Part shown: positions 22,870-62,869 of the stretch, in pieces
Position numbering within the stretch: the first letter of the stretch is position 1
Layout of the letters: each line of letters opens with the position of its first letter
From: Leptoclinus maculatus
Taxonomy: Eukaryota; Chordata; Actinopteri; Perciformes; Stichaeidae
Reading direction: 5' to 3'
Assembly: GCA_032191485.1 (NCBI GenBank)
Contig: JAVDOI010000019.1
Span: forward strand, 2,570,612-2,634,611
Length of the DNA: 64,000 nt
Notes under the pieces: generated by a model
The model's database searches: none
What the model was told of the DNA's origin: nothing
The model's input: only the letters and a program-made list of their open reading frames with translations
Made by a program: the position numbers and the translations under genes

Positions 22870-23781
22870 TTAGGCCCCAGTTCCACCGAAAGCCGGACCT
22901 ACTACGGATGTCCCCGGAGACACTACGGATCAGATCCGGGGTCATCCGGGAGTGAAACCGTAGTCAGTCCGGGACGTTCCGTGATGAACCGTAGTAAAAC
23001 CGTGGCCATCCGTGCTGAACCGTGGCCACCCGCGGCCGTCCGTGGCCGTCCGTGGCGTATCAGGGAAGACGAGCGGCTTGTCGGACGTACAACTAACAAC
23101 CGGGGTGATCCGGGGACATCCGGGAATGGAGAGGGGTGCGCCGTTGATCGTAGCGCATCCGGGAAGAAACGTAGTAGGACCGGGATGAACCGTAGTAAGA
23201 CTGGGATGAACCGTAGCATAGCCGTGTTAATCCGGGATGAAACGTGAGCTAGTTGACACCCCGGAGCACCGCGGATGGGTTTAATTTTCGGCGTGTTGTT
23301 GTCGTCTGAGGAAGATTCTTCTTATCTTCTTTTCTTTTCTTCAGCAGCTTTCTTCTTTGCAGCAGCCATCGCCTTCTTCTTGGGTTTAAATTTCGGCATT
23401 TTGTTGTCCTTTCAAATATTTCCGGAAGAGTGATTTTGTCTCTGAAAATCAGAACTATTTATACCCTGACGCTTCATCCGGGACGCATCCGTGACGCATC
23501 CGGGCCGTGTCAGTGGCGTATCCGTGGTCAAACCGTGCTCATCCGTGGTCAAACCGTGCTCATCCGTGGTCAAACCGTGGCCATCCGGGATGAACCAGGC
23601 TTGAACAGGGGTGATCCGTGGCGGAACAATAGTAGAACCGTAGTAGAACCGGGAAACATGTCAAATGTGTTGTCATCCGGGACGATTTCCTTCCCGGATC
23701 ACCGCGGATCACCCCGGTTCTCACCTCTTTTTATCCGAGGTGATCCGGGGTCATCTGACTTTCGGTGGAACTGGGGCTTTA
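22870..23781. mobile_element. Harbinger-like non-autonomous element with phased CCG motifs
   Basis: The element spans 22873-23778. It has perfect 19-bp terminal inverted repeats (GCCCCAGTTCCACCGAAAG at 22874-22892, and its complement at 23759-23777), flanked by TTA on both sides (22870-22872, 23779-23781). A 3-bp TTA/TAA duplication and GGCCC-like ends fit PIF/Harbinger. Both flanks of the interior are filled with CCG-containing words (ccgtgg, ccgtag, ccggga) recurring every 10-11 bases, including a 20-bp unit repeated about three times near 23520-23580. No transposase is present. Long open frames on both strands arise from this periodicity and are not genes. Confidence 0.7.
23322..23399 (-). 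CDS. 25-residue lysine-rich peptide frame inside the Harbinger-like element
   Basis: In the non-repetitive centre of the element a reverse-strand frame starts with ATG and encodes MPKFKPKKKAMAAAKKKAA followed by EEKKRR and a stop. It has about 11 basic residues and looks like a nuclear-localisation or histone-tail-like peptide. It may be a leftover first exon of an element-encoded protein or a captured host fragment. It is too short to assign to a family, and nothing shows it is translated. Confidence 0.25.
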   Translation of the reverse strand: MPKFKPKKKAMAAAKKKAAEEKKRR

Positions 23782-25505
23782 CAAGGGTAGAGCAGATGAG
23801 AAGCATTTAGTTTGAAGGACTTTCCCACTGTTCCTATCCAAAGTGAGCACTTTAGAGTTGGGTTAGGATCAAGGACAGTTTAGGTTAAAATCTGGATCAA
23901 AGATGAAGAAAAAATGTAATTCTAAATGTAGGTATCTTATGGTAATGTCAAAGTGGTTACAATCAGTATCTTTACATTGACAATGGATCTCATACTTCTA
24001 TATTTAAGGAGTTACTCGAAGTGAACCTAGAGAGAATTCACTCTTTGCTGAGCCACGCCCCTTTGTTGTTAGCTGCTGCTACTACATCAAGCTGTCAAAA
24101 GCTAGCATGGAGCCCACACTGTCACTAACTGTACTCCCTGAAGTGTTTTTAGTGTTGAATGTGTATGTGTATATATGGCGGTCCTAACTGTATGTGTGTG
24201 AAAGAATAGCAATAAAGGACAGACAACCCTGAAAGAAAAAAATAAATAAATAGAAAAGACACTGTCAGCCTGAGCGAGAGAATCAGAGGGAGAAAGAGAA
24301 AAGGGGGGGGGGGGGGTAGAGTTGTCAGCTGTGTCGCCCCGGCAACCGCAGCCAGGAAACTGCAGGAGTGTTTATTTTCACATCTTTTCTTTGTTTTCCT
24401 GGCTTGTGATCCAGGATGTGACATCATGGCCTCACTCTCTAATGTCCGTGAGTGCAAACAATCGACCAGGCAGCTTACAAGCAGCCCTTGTTATCGGAAA
24501 TTTGGATGCCAGGCAGCTGGAGGCTTGATATTTAAAGGACGCATGCTTCTGGCACGCGGGTGGTTCATTTGTACAGCAGGTTACGGGCAGGAAGGAAACA
24601 CGTGCTGGCCACCACAGTTTTCTGTCTGTTCTGTTTAAGCTTCTGAATAATGCAAATATTCCATGTGAAGAGGGATTTGGGAAAGGAACCAGTACCTGAA
24701 CATAAAAATATTCGGGCAATGAGAGAGGGAATTACAGAATTTTATTTAAAGCTCAACTGGACCACTGGAGCCTCTAAATGATTATACTTTATTATTGAAC
24801 TTGAATGCATAATTTAAAGCACAACAGTAAAATTAAGTACTTTACACAAATGTATGGTTGCCTTTCCGCCTTTCATTTGTGCAAGTCCAGGTATAGGTGC
24901 CCAAAGTAATTAACAATTGTCCAATAAAAGAGATTCCAATGGCAGCACAATGCTGATTAAGCCAGTCACTCAGAGCGTGGGGATGTGCCACAGTGATGGA
25001 CGAGTTAAATTGAGTTTGTTTCAAACTGTTCAGTTGTCTGTGGCAGAGTAATATCCACTAGGTCCAAAATGTTTCTGTGTGATGGTTAGCTTGCGGGATC
25101 AGACGTTAGGGAAATTGAGAGGCCATCAGGTGTAAGATGACAAAGACTGGGGTATTTTTGGGCTGTTGTGGAGAGTAATGAGCTCTTGTCATTCCAAAAG
25201 AATGTGGAGACTATTCTAAAGGACTCTTTATTGGAAAGTTCCTTCTCAAAGGGCTTCTTAGTCCGTTTCACAGTGCACAAATACCCACACAGTGACCCAA
25301 TAAATTTTTTTTTTTTTACCAAAAAAGGTTACCAAGCAGCAGGTACGAAGTTCTTTTTTCACTTGATGCGCTTGAATCCCTTCTCCTCCAGCATATCTTG
25401 TGTAACTTAAGAACCGTCACTATTTTTGTGGACTTTATTTAGTAAACTCTGTAGGTCTCTTTGGCCAAGATGTCAATCAAACATCTGACTCCTGCAGCAG
25501 TCCAA
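23782..25505. other. intergenic, no gene seen
   Basis: Non-coding DNA. About 23950-24000 resembles the head of repeat family A (gtggttacaatcagtatctt). A run of 14 G occurs at 24303-24316, and a T tract near 25305-25318. Open frames lack any other support. Confidence 0.5.
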
Positions 25506-25765
25506 GTAATGGTAAATGGACTGTACTTGTACAGCGCTTGTCTCCCGACCACTCAGAGCATGTAACATTACATGTCATCATTCACCCATTCACACCTATT
25601 CAGACACTGATGACAGGATCTACCATGCAAGGTGCCACCTGCCCATCAGGACTAACTAACCATTCATATCCATCCATACACCGCAGGAACAGCCTGCGGG
25701 AGCAAGTTGGGGTTAAGTGTCACATCGACATGGACAACCATGCTCTACCACTGAGCCACAGTCGC
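25506..25765 (-). repeat. tRNA-derived SINE, nearly full-length copy
   Basis: Read in reverse it runs from a tRNA-like head (CTGTGGCTCAGTGGTAGAGC, an A-box match) to a tail ending agtccatttacc. This order matches a SINE I recall as abundant in percomorph genomes. The B-box part of the head is deleted in this copy. It shares the gcaggctg / ttgctcccgc body with the split copy at 17865-19355. Confidence 0.7.
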
Positions 25766-25769
25766 AAAA

Positions 25770-28700
25770 GTCAATTGATCTGCTGCGTCTGGTGGTCCAC
25801 ACCAGAGTAACTTTTAGTAAGATGTACGAACCGTTACGTTGAACAGCTAGCACAGCTGAAAGGTACTGGACACTGTAGTATCTGATCAAACTAAAGACTT
25901 CATTACTTATTACATAATTCGCTTCACATTTATTTGGGGTCAGGTTTTTAAGCTACATTATTTATTTATTTTGCCACTTGAAGGCATTACAACAAGCTTT
26001 GGACACCTCTTTGACTCATTTTCATCTTTAACATTGATGCATATCTACACACCCTGCAGGCACAGAGCATCATTAACATTCATCTGGAGTTATGTTTCTG
26101 TCACTTAGATGTAAGTCGGACATTCACTCTTCCATTTTTGGTCTCCACCACCTCCTGAGGGAATTACCTGGCTCTTTACCTGTTAAAGGCTCTGCTATCT
26201 TCATTAGCTTGTCGCTATGTTGCTTTGTCTGACAGCCACTTGGTGCTGGGCAGTGGATTTATCAGCTTAAAACAGCTGGTAATGAGACTAATGTGAACAG
26301 CGACGTTGTGGGCCCTAAACCATAACAATGAGCTGTGGGTTCGTCACTACAAGCAGCACCTTTATTATACAAAGTCATTTTAAAAATGTTTAATTACTGT
26401 TTCATTGTCATAGAAATGAGAAAATGTCTAGCTCTTTTTTTTTACTTTGTTGCTTCACACTTCTCTTGTCCCCTCCCAACATGTTGACTTTATCACAGCG
26501 GAAGAGCTTTAAATAGCTGAACCTGCTGCCATTTTTCTCTTTCATGGAGGAAAACTTCAAATTAAATGAGGTTATTTGTTGTTTGTCGTTATTTAACATA
26601 GAACATATGCACGTAAGTCAAAGTGGCTACGTTTGTTATTGGACACATATCTGTCTCACTACTCTACATGACTGCAATGGCCCCACTTATTCCGCTGTGC
26701 AGTTTGCCAAATGCATTGCCAGGAAAAGGGGACTAGCAAGTGAAGAACAAGCCTTGCGGAGCTCCAACAATCACTGATCCTCCTCAACATCTACACCAAC
26801 ATCAACCATGCAGCAGCGGAAATTTAGTTTACTAATATCATGCAACTTGTGGCATGCTTTAGGATGATCACATGCATCAGATCCTTTTTTTATATACAGC
26901 AATAAGGTGTGAGGCCTGTCCATTCTACATATACCTTAAAAGACCAGTGAGTCCACACATCCCATCTTTTCTTTTACACTGAGCACTAACCGTTCTATAC
27001 CACACCTCAGCTCAGCTACGTCGAGCTGCCAAAATGCAGGATGTTAGGAAATGTCAGATGTTATCCCCTGACAGCCTTACGTAACTCCCGAGCGTGTGTC
27101 AGGGATAATCCTCTCAGAGAGGAGAGGAGTCGCCTCAATAGGAACCAAAACACAGTTTGCCTCCCCTGTCCCCTCCTTTTAATAATCAAAATGGAGTTTG
27201 CGCGAAGGCCACCGCACCAGAGTAATCCATGCCGAAGGACAAGCCCCTGCTCTCAAATGATTATTTACATGTTCAAAACGATCAACTTTGTGTAAACAGA
27301 TGTGTTTAGGTATTAAAACGCAGGGATGTCCAACACAATGTAAATCCTGGTGGCATTGTGTTGTCGGACGGAATCAAAAGCAACTTCCTTCGTACAGACC
27401 GGTATTTAAAAGCATCATTGATTTTTGCAGCGCTCCAGTGGATACGCTCATAAAATTACATTATTATGCAGGCAGTGCTGTGCTGCCTAAAGTACGGAGC
27501 AATAAAGATGATTGTAAAAAAACTGCTTATCTGCACTGAAGCCCGTCAGCCTTGAAGGCCACCTGCACAGGGACACGTCTTAGTATCTATTCGTAGTGGT
27601 CGGGTTAAAGAATGTTCAACACCACACACATTTTTAAAAGCCTTAAAGTTGTATTACTCTATGTACAACTTGGTAGTTATGCTATTTGTTATAATTATTA
27701 TCTTAGTATGAGAATAAATCTATGTGAAAGTGTGTTGCAGCTGAAGCGTAAGTAAGCGCTCTGATTCCCTCTGGTGGTGTGAAAGAGAACCTTTGACCCG
27801 GAGGCCATATAGCTACCACTGAAGACACTGAGGTCCTAAGTATTCATTTTGTGAATTTGAGAGATTTTAACAAAATAAATAAAAATAAATCAAGATTTCT
27901 TTCCCAGAATTTTTGTCTTCATATGAGCTATATAGGACTTTTTTTTGTTGGGAAATGAACTGTACGTAAAATGTAAATGCACAATTAAGATAAATATTGT
28001 GAAAATAATCTGCCCTGTATGAGTGAAACATGTTTTAAAATATCAGAGAAAAAAAAGATTATTGTTTTGAAACTATCATGATGCAGAGAACACACTCATC
28101 CCATTTTTGAGGAATAGTTAAAGTGTTTTTGTTGTTGTTTTGCTTCTTGTCTTTGCTTGGTCATCTCTTTATGGATGAATACAATAAAAATGATTTTCAC
28201 AAAATATATATGTTTATGAAAAATAAAACAAAATCTCAAACAGTTTTCTTGTCCCACTAAACATCATAGATGTTATGTCATTGTTCTGACTGTGTGTAAC
28301 ATGGCTGACTGTAAAATCATCAAATGATTTTATTGGAAACATGCTGGTGATTTATACGTCCATCATTTTTCAATGTATCGATTGTTAGTAAATTCAATAT
28401 TTGTTCCTGTTCAACTGATCGACTGTGCACTTAAAGACTCCATGACACACTTGCAATTAATTGGAATTCATTATTTAGAACTGTACCAATGTAACACTAT
28501 TTACCAATAATTAAAACCAAATTGTATTATTTTGTCTTTTAGAAATGTAAAGTCAACATGGGATGTAATTATGTTTCCTCTTTTCTTTATTTTGGCTTTT
28601 ATTTTTTTTTGACCAAATGACCAGCCTGCTGTGTATCTGTAGAGAGGTTGAAAGGGTTGACAGGGTTGTTCCACATGTTGACAACGCCGAAGAAAGAAAC

Positions 28701-30030
28701 ACATAGTCAAGTCAAATTTCCTTACAATAAATATTATTTATTACTGCAGTTATGAATCTAAATGGAAAGCATTTCCCATTTAAGCCAACTGTAGACAGTT
28801 TTTATAGATTTTATTGTTGGGAATGCTGAAGTGAGCAGTCTTCTTCTCAGTTTGTCTTTATTGGTGAGATTGCTGGGCAACAGCTGCAATCCAATCTATG
28901 TTCTTCATATTCCTTATTCTTCTTAAACACAACTTTATTAAAAAATGTTCAGCTCATTGAGGACATTATCGGAATAACAATTTCTCCTCCGTCCTCTTTC
29001 AAACAATGTATATATCTACTCAAACAGACAAACGCGTTTTGCGCTATGAGCCTCAACGTAACAGGAGCGCAACCCAACTGCCCCATTGACTTCAATGTTA
29101 ACTGAGATTGGAAATTTCCAGAACAAATCAGAAACTTTTTTAAACTGGATTTAACTTTGTAACTTGTCCAGCAGGGTTTCCGCTCTCTCACGATACACAG
29201 ATTTAAAAAATAAGAATGAATTAATTAATCAGTCTGTGAGTAATAAGCCAGGGTTCGAGAGGCGGCTCTCATGAAATTAACGAGTCACTCGGCAGGTGCC
29301 ATCCCCATGGCAATCTTTAATTGCGGTTGGGGACTCACAGCTGATCCAGATTTGCTAATTAGACTGTGGCTCTGACCTCTGTGAAAGGCTCCTTAACTGA
29401 CGTGACATGAGGTGTGACCACATGTCATTCTTCTTTGAACAAGGACTTTGATTTAGGACATACATTAAATATATTATGTTTAGTGAGAACCGCTTTAATG
29501 TTTTGTAACCACATACAGTATAGGGGAGGTTTCTCCAGGAGGCTCTGGAGTTTGCAGGACTTTCTAAATAAAAGTCTCCAGATGGAAACAGGAGTTTACA
29601 AGGGGACCCTCAAGTAGGCTGAGAGATTTTCAAAACAAAAGCCCTAAAAAGGTTACATGAGCTTACGACGGGCTTCCTGAGCGCTAAAAGAACTTCGATA
29701 ACTTTTTCCTGCTAGTGTTTATAGGGTTTAGACCTCAACTGATGGTTTACACTTATTCCAAAAAAGACACTTCATTGCTCACATTATATTTTATAACTTT
29801 ATAACATTCGCTTTCAGCTGCTCCTTCATACAAAGTTACGCCAGCGGTGCAGTTTAGCTGCCTGCTATTTATCAAGCGATGCAGTTCAGCTATCTGCTAC
29901 AGGCTACAGGAAGCAATGCAGTTTAACTGTCCATCAGTCGGATTTTCAGCTGCCAGCAATCCCGCCATTTCTTCAGAAATTGCATTCTCTAGTTTTTTAT
30001 TGCATCACACTATAGCGGAGCAGATGGCCT
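25770..30030. other. intergenic, no gene seen
   Basis: AT-rich DNA between amigo2 and the 3' end of ano4. A reverse-orientation fragment of repeat family A lies near 26335-26390 (gttcgtcactacaagcagc). A bulged hairpin lies at 27061-27108. I find no coding exon; the open frame at 26544-26777 has no splice or family support. Confidence 0.5.
27061..27108. repeat. inverted repeat able to form a 12-bp stem
   Basis: The arm TTATCCCCTGACA (27061-27073) pairs with TGTCAGGGATAA (27097-27108), with a single bulged C and a 23-base spacer. It is not followed by a T run and is in intergenic DNA. Function unknown. Confidence 0.5.
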
Positions 30031-30048
30031 GACATTCATTTAAATATC

Positions 30049-30054
30049 TTTATT
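30049..30054 (-). terminator. ano4: candidate ano4 poly(A) signal
   Basis: On the reverse strand this reads AATAAA within AAATAAAGAT. It is the first canonical hexamer I can find downstream of the ano4 stop (31812), giving a 3' UTR of about 1.8 kb. Alternative non-canonical signals closer to the stop cannot be excluded. Confidence 0.35.
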
Positions 30055-30269
30055 TACAATAAATCAATACGTGAACCCCTCAAAGAAGGAGACATGTAAA
30101 CAGGGTTTGTCATTCAGTAAGCCCAGTAGAGTCATTTCTCTCGTCCAAAACGAGACATCTGTAAAAGTGTAGTCTTGCTTGAAATCTACATTCAGGGTCT
30201 GAAGACATACGCTGTTAAGAGTAGAAACTATCTGGAGAAAAAAAAGAAAAGGTAGCAAAACCCACTGCC

Positions 30270-31811
30270 AAAATGCTCAAGAGGACGTCCGTACTGAATG
30301 CGGACACACGGGCCCTGTGGTCACTGGGTGGGGGCCACCCACTGCTGGATGCAGTTCATCAACTGTCCGCTAGGGGGTGCTGGTCTGACACGGCAGGAGG
30401 AAGGTATGAGGGTCCAGTATCATGCAGGAAACCCAGCGCTCCTCTCCTTCCTCCACTGTGCAGTGGAAAAACCGAACACCAGCCGATAACCTGGGAATCA
30501 GAGAAACGATATGGTAAGGCCTGTTAACAGTGGGAAACATACAGCGTTATACTTTAAATGTTTTGATTTCTATTTCTACACAGTTTAGGTCTTAGGGTGC
30601 AGCAGCTCTGAAAGGCAAAAATATACATGAATCTTTGAAACTTTGAACACGCTTCCTTTCCTTCCCTTTGTTCCAACTTGATTTTGGCCTCTTAAAATAT
30701 ATCTTAAATTGCTTTTAACTTTTCTAGCATGGATTCAGTAGCTTTGATATGTTTTATGATGAAAAAATCCTTAATTTAATCTAAAGAATCCAAGTATTTG
30801 TGGTCTAAGACTGGAGAGTAATAAAACTGAATGGAAAACTTCTCTTTATACCTGATAACCTGCTGCAGGTCTTACCATGTATACTCATTCAGGCTACACC
30901 CACACTAGAGACTTTTGAAAATGCTACTGACCCTGTTTTGTGACTGTTAGAGCAGTTTCCAAACGGCGTGTCCGGCGTTGTTGTCTATGCTTATTAGGTT
31001 CTGCAAAACTTTTGTGAAGTTCACAAAAAACAAAATCTGTAAACCAACAAACGCATAAATGCTCGGTCAGTAGGACTGGGACTTCCAGCCACCTGGCAGA
31101 GCTACGAGTGTGAGAATAGACAACAACAAAACCAAGAGGAAACGAGCGAGACACGTGTTGAACTAATTTCTTGACCCATAATCTATTAAACTTTTAAAGT
31201 ACATTTGATGTGTGAGAGAGAGAGCCTGGCTGAGGTTGAAAGAATTCAGAATTCATAGAATTCGTCTCTTCGTCTCGTTTTCTTAGCTAATTAAGCTAAC
31301 GTTATATCCACAAATTGTTTGAAAACTCTGCTTCCGACCGACCTTTAAATCTTTCCAACCGACCAGTAATAAATAAAAAAATCATGTAAAAGGGAGACAT
31401 TTGCTCCCTAACATGACACTAAGCTAACAGACTGATTGTACTACATTGTTCTAGAATTGCTCTGTAAAGCTAGTCTGTAAAAAATGAATGAGTCAAAACT
31501 CATTTCAACAAAATATTCCTGTTTGGCTGCATAGCTTACATTTTTCATATTTTAAACAATTTAATGCTGCAAGAGAAACTTCTTTCGAGTGAGCACTACT
31601 TGAGATGTTAAAATAACACTATCTGGGGTTTCTGGAGTCCAGCTTCCCCAAATCCAATAGAGAACAGGGCAGAGCTGCTAACGCTAAACCAAACCCTGAT
31701 GGCCTTCAGGGCCCGCTGCCACAAAGTGAACCCCACACCAGTCGTAGACAGAGCTAAATGATCTCGTGTACAAACAGTTTCTGGACCTCCGGCCGTACCA
31801 TTTGGTGCATT
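30270..31811 (-). other. ano4: probable ano4 3' untranslated region
   Basis: Sequence between the ano4 stop codon and the candidate poly(A) signal. It includes a GC-rich patch at about 30275-30480 that stands out from AT-rich surroundings and contains a short hairpin, GGGTGG-ggg-CCACCC, near 30325. The forward frame at 30273-30527 within it has no splice or family support. Confidence 0.35.
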
Positions 31812-60933
<29,122 letters not shown>

Positions 60934-61700
60934 CTGCCGAGGGACAACAATCAGAAGAAAGAGAGATTAGGCGAAACACATATTAAACTCTTACTTGAAT
61001 CTTTATCATGCGCCACATACACTTACTCAAACCTCCAACTATAAAACTAACATGCATTTTACAAGTGTCACAATGGGGGATGACATTGAATGTGCTTCTC
61101 TGTCATTCACACATGATCATAGGGGAGTTTTGTTTTGTTGAATCTACTAGAGAGACTCTGACCTCTTGACGGGCACTTTGTAATGCTGGTAGATCAATAA
61201 CGGTCCAAAGTATCACAGGAATCCCCTTAGCAATGTTGCCCTCTAGTGGTGGAAGCTGTCGCCATCATTAAAACGGCCAACGTCAACTGTCATCAGGCAT
61301 TACACAGCATTTCACTTAGTGTTGCAGCTGCAAGCAACCGTGTTTACAGATAGCAGGAGGTGCTCAGCAACTCAGCAACTATCCCGTCTCTAATGTTGCA
61401 ACTCCTACAAACTAATAATAATCATATTTTGCATGACTGACACAGGAAAAGCATGTTTTTGCTCCCATGTTTTTGTTTCAGACTTAATTAAAACAGATCG
61501 GTAAAGCACCTGGCAATGGCTTAAAGGCCAACAAATGATTATTCCGCAGACTGCTGAAACAGCCTGGCTCGCCTCCGGCCTTCGATTTATTCCTCAGTAG
61601 GCTTCTCTGTCGGTTTCATGAAGCCCTGAGACTGGTGACCCAGCTATGCTCAGCTCTGGGTTGGCAAGGGTCTGAGCTCCGTGTCTCTGGCAGGTTGACG
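60934..61700. other. no gene seen; probable ano4 intron
   Basis: Upstream of exon 60709-60933 in gene sense. It is unremarkable non-coding DNA with no reverse-strand exon that would supply an ATG in the required phase. Confidence 0.4.
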
Positions 61701-61864
61701 GGGCCAATCAAGACTGCAAGTTTTGTTTTTCTTCTTCCAAACACATCAGAGTCAAGTGGCACTGTAAATTCAAAAAACTATCTTCTTTCTGTCTTTCTCA
61801 TGATGGTGTTTGCTTTTAATGATTCAACTGACGTCTTACGCTTTGTGCATTTTGGTACAGTTGC

Positions 61865-62865
61865 ACCACATTAAGGTTGAACAAACCGGGGGGCAGACAC
61901 ACTCACCACATTTAAGAGTAAGCTTAAGACTTTCCTTTTTGATAGTGCTTATAGTTAGGGCTGGCTCAGGTTTGCCTTGGACCACCCCTTAGACAAACTG
62001 GTATAGGCTTAGACTACAGGGGGACTTCCTAGGATACACTGAGCTCCTCTCTCCTCTTCTTCATCTCTGTCTGTATGAATTGATGTCCCATTAATGCTCA
62101 CTACTAACTCTACTTCTTCCCCGGAGTCTTTGTGCTTTCTCGCCTCACAGGTTCCCATGGATCGTGGTTTCATCTGGACTCTGGTCCTTCCACCCGCCAT
62201 GGCCCTGCAGATACCTACTACCTATTTTATTATTAACATTATCAACCATATTACCGTTACCACTAAATGCACATTACTGACTTTGTTTCTTCCCCGGAGT
62301 CCCTGTGCTTTCTCTCCTCACAGGTTTCCATGTATCGTGGTTTTGTCTGGGCCCTGGTCCTTCCACCCGCTTTGGCCCTGCTGACTCCCACTGATGAATA
62401 GCACTCTTATTATTACTTACATTACTATTTTATATTACCGGTCCCATTAATGCACATTATTGACCAGCTTTTTCACCAGAGTATCTGTGCTTTATCGCCT
62501 CGCAGGTACCTCTGGATCCGGGTTGTACCTGGACCTGGTCTTTCCACCTGCCGTAGTTCTGTCATACATTGAATGTGTTGAAATTATATTGCATGTGTTG
62601 TAATTTTGTTATGCTGTTCAACACTTGACATCTATTGCACTTCTGTCCATCCTGGGAGAGGGATCCCTCCTCTGTTGCTCTCCCTAAGGTCTCTTCCTCT
62701 TTTCTCCCCGTTAAAGGGGTTTTTTGGGGGAGTTTTTCCTGTTCCGATGTGAGGGTTCCGGGACAAGAGGATGTCATGTGTACATATTGTAAAGCCCTCT
62801 GAGGCAAATTTGTAATTTGTGATTTTGGGCTATACAAAATAAATTTGAATTGAATTGAAATTTGA
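61865..62865 (+). mobile_element. 3' end of a LINE-type retrotransposon
   Basis: The left part encodes, in one frame, TTFKSKLKTFLFDSAYS and a stop, the usual C-terminal ending of reverse transcriptases of L2/Rex-type LINEs. A long 3' region follows, in which the unit cccggagt...ctttct...cacaggt...cgtggttt...tggtccttccacccgc is repeated three times (about 62120, 62290, 62475). Then come the ggatccctcc and ctcttttctcccc blocks and a ttgaattgaa tail (about 62850). The same 3' sequence is in reverse at 41123-41650. The 5' truncation is typical of LINE insertion. Confidence 0.75.
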
Positions 62866-62869
62866 AAAT

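Noticed and set aside
22780..23247. Long open frames on both strands (up to 155 codons)
   Set aside because: They are produced by the CCG-motif array of the Harbinger-like element, which lacks stop codons by composition. The predicted proteins are simple repeats.
23430..23810. Forward frame with an IRGQTV repeat
   Set aside because: Same cause: a 20-bp tandem repeat within the element, running past its right end into flanking DNA.
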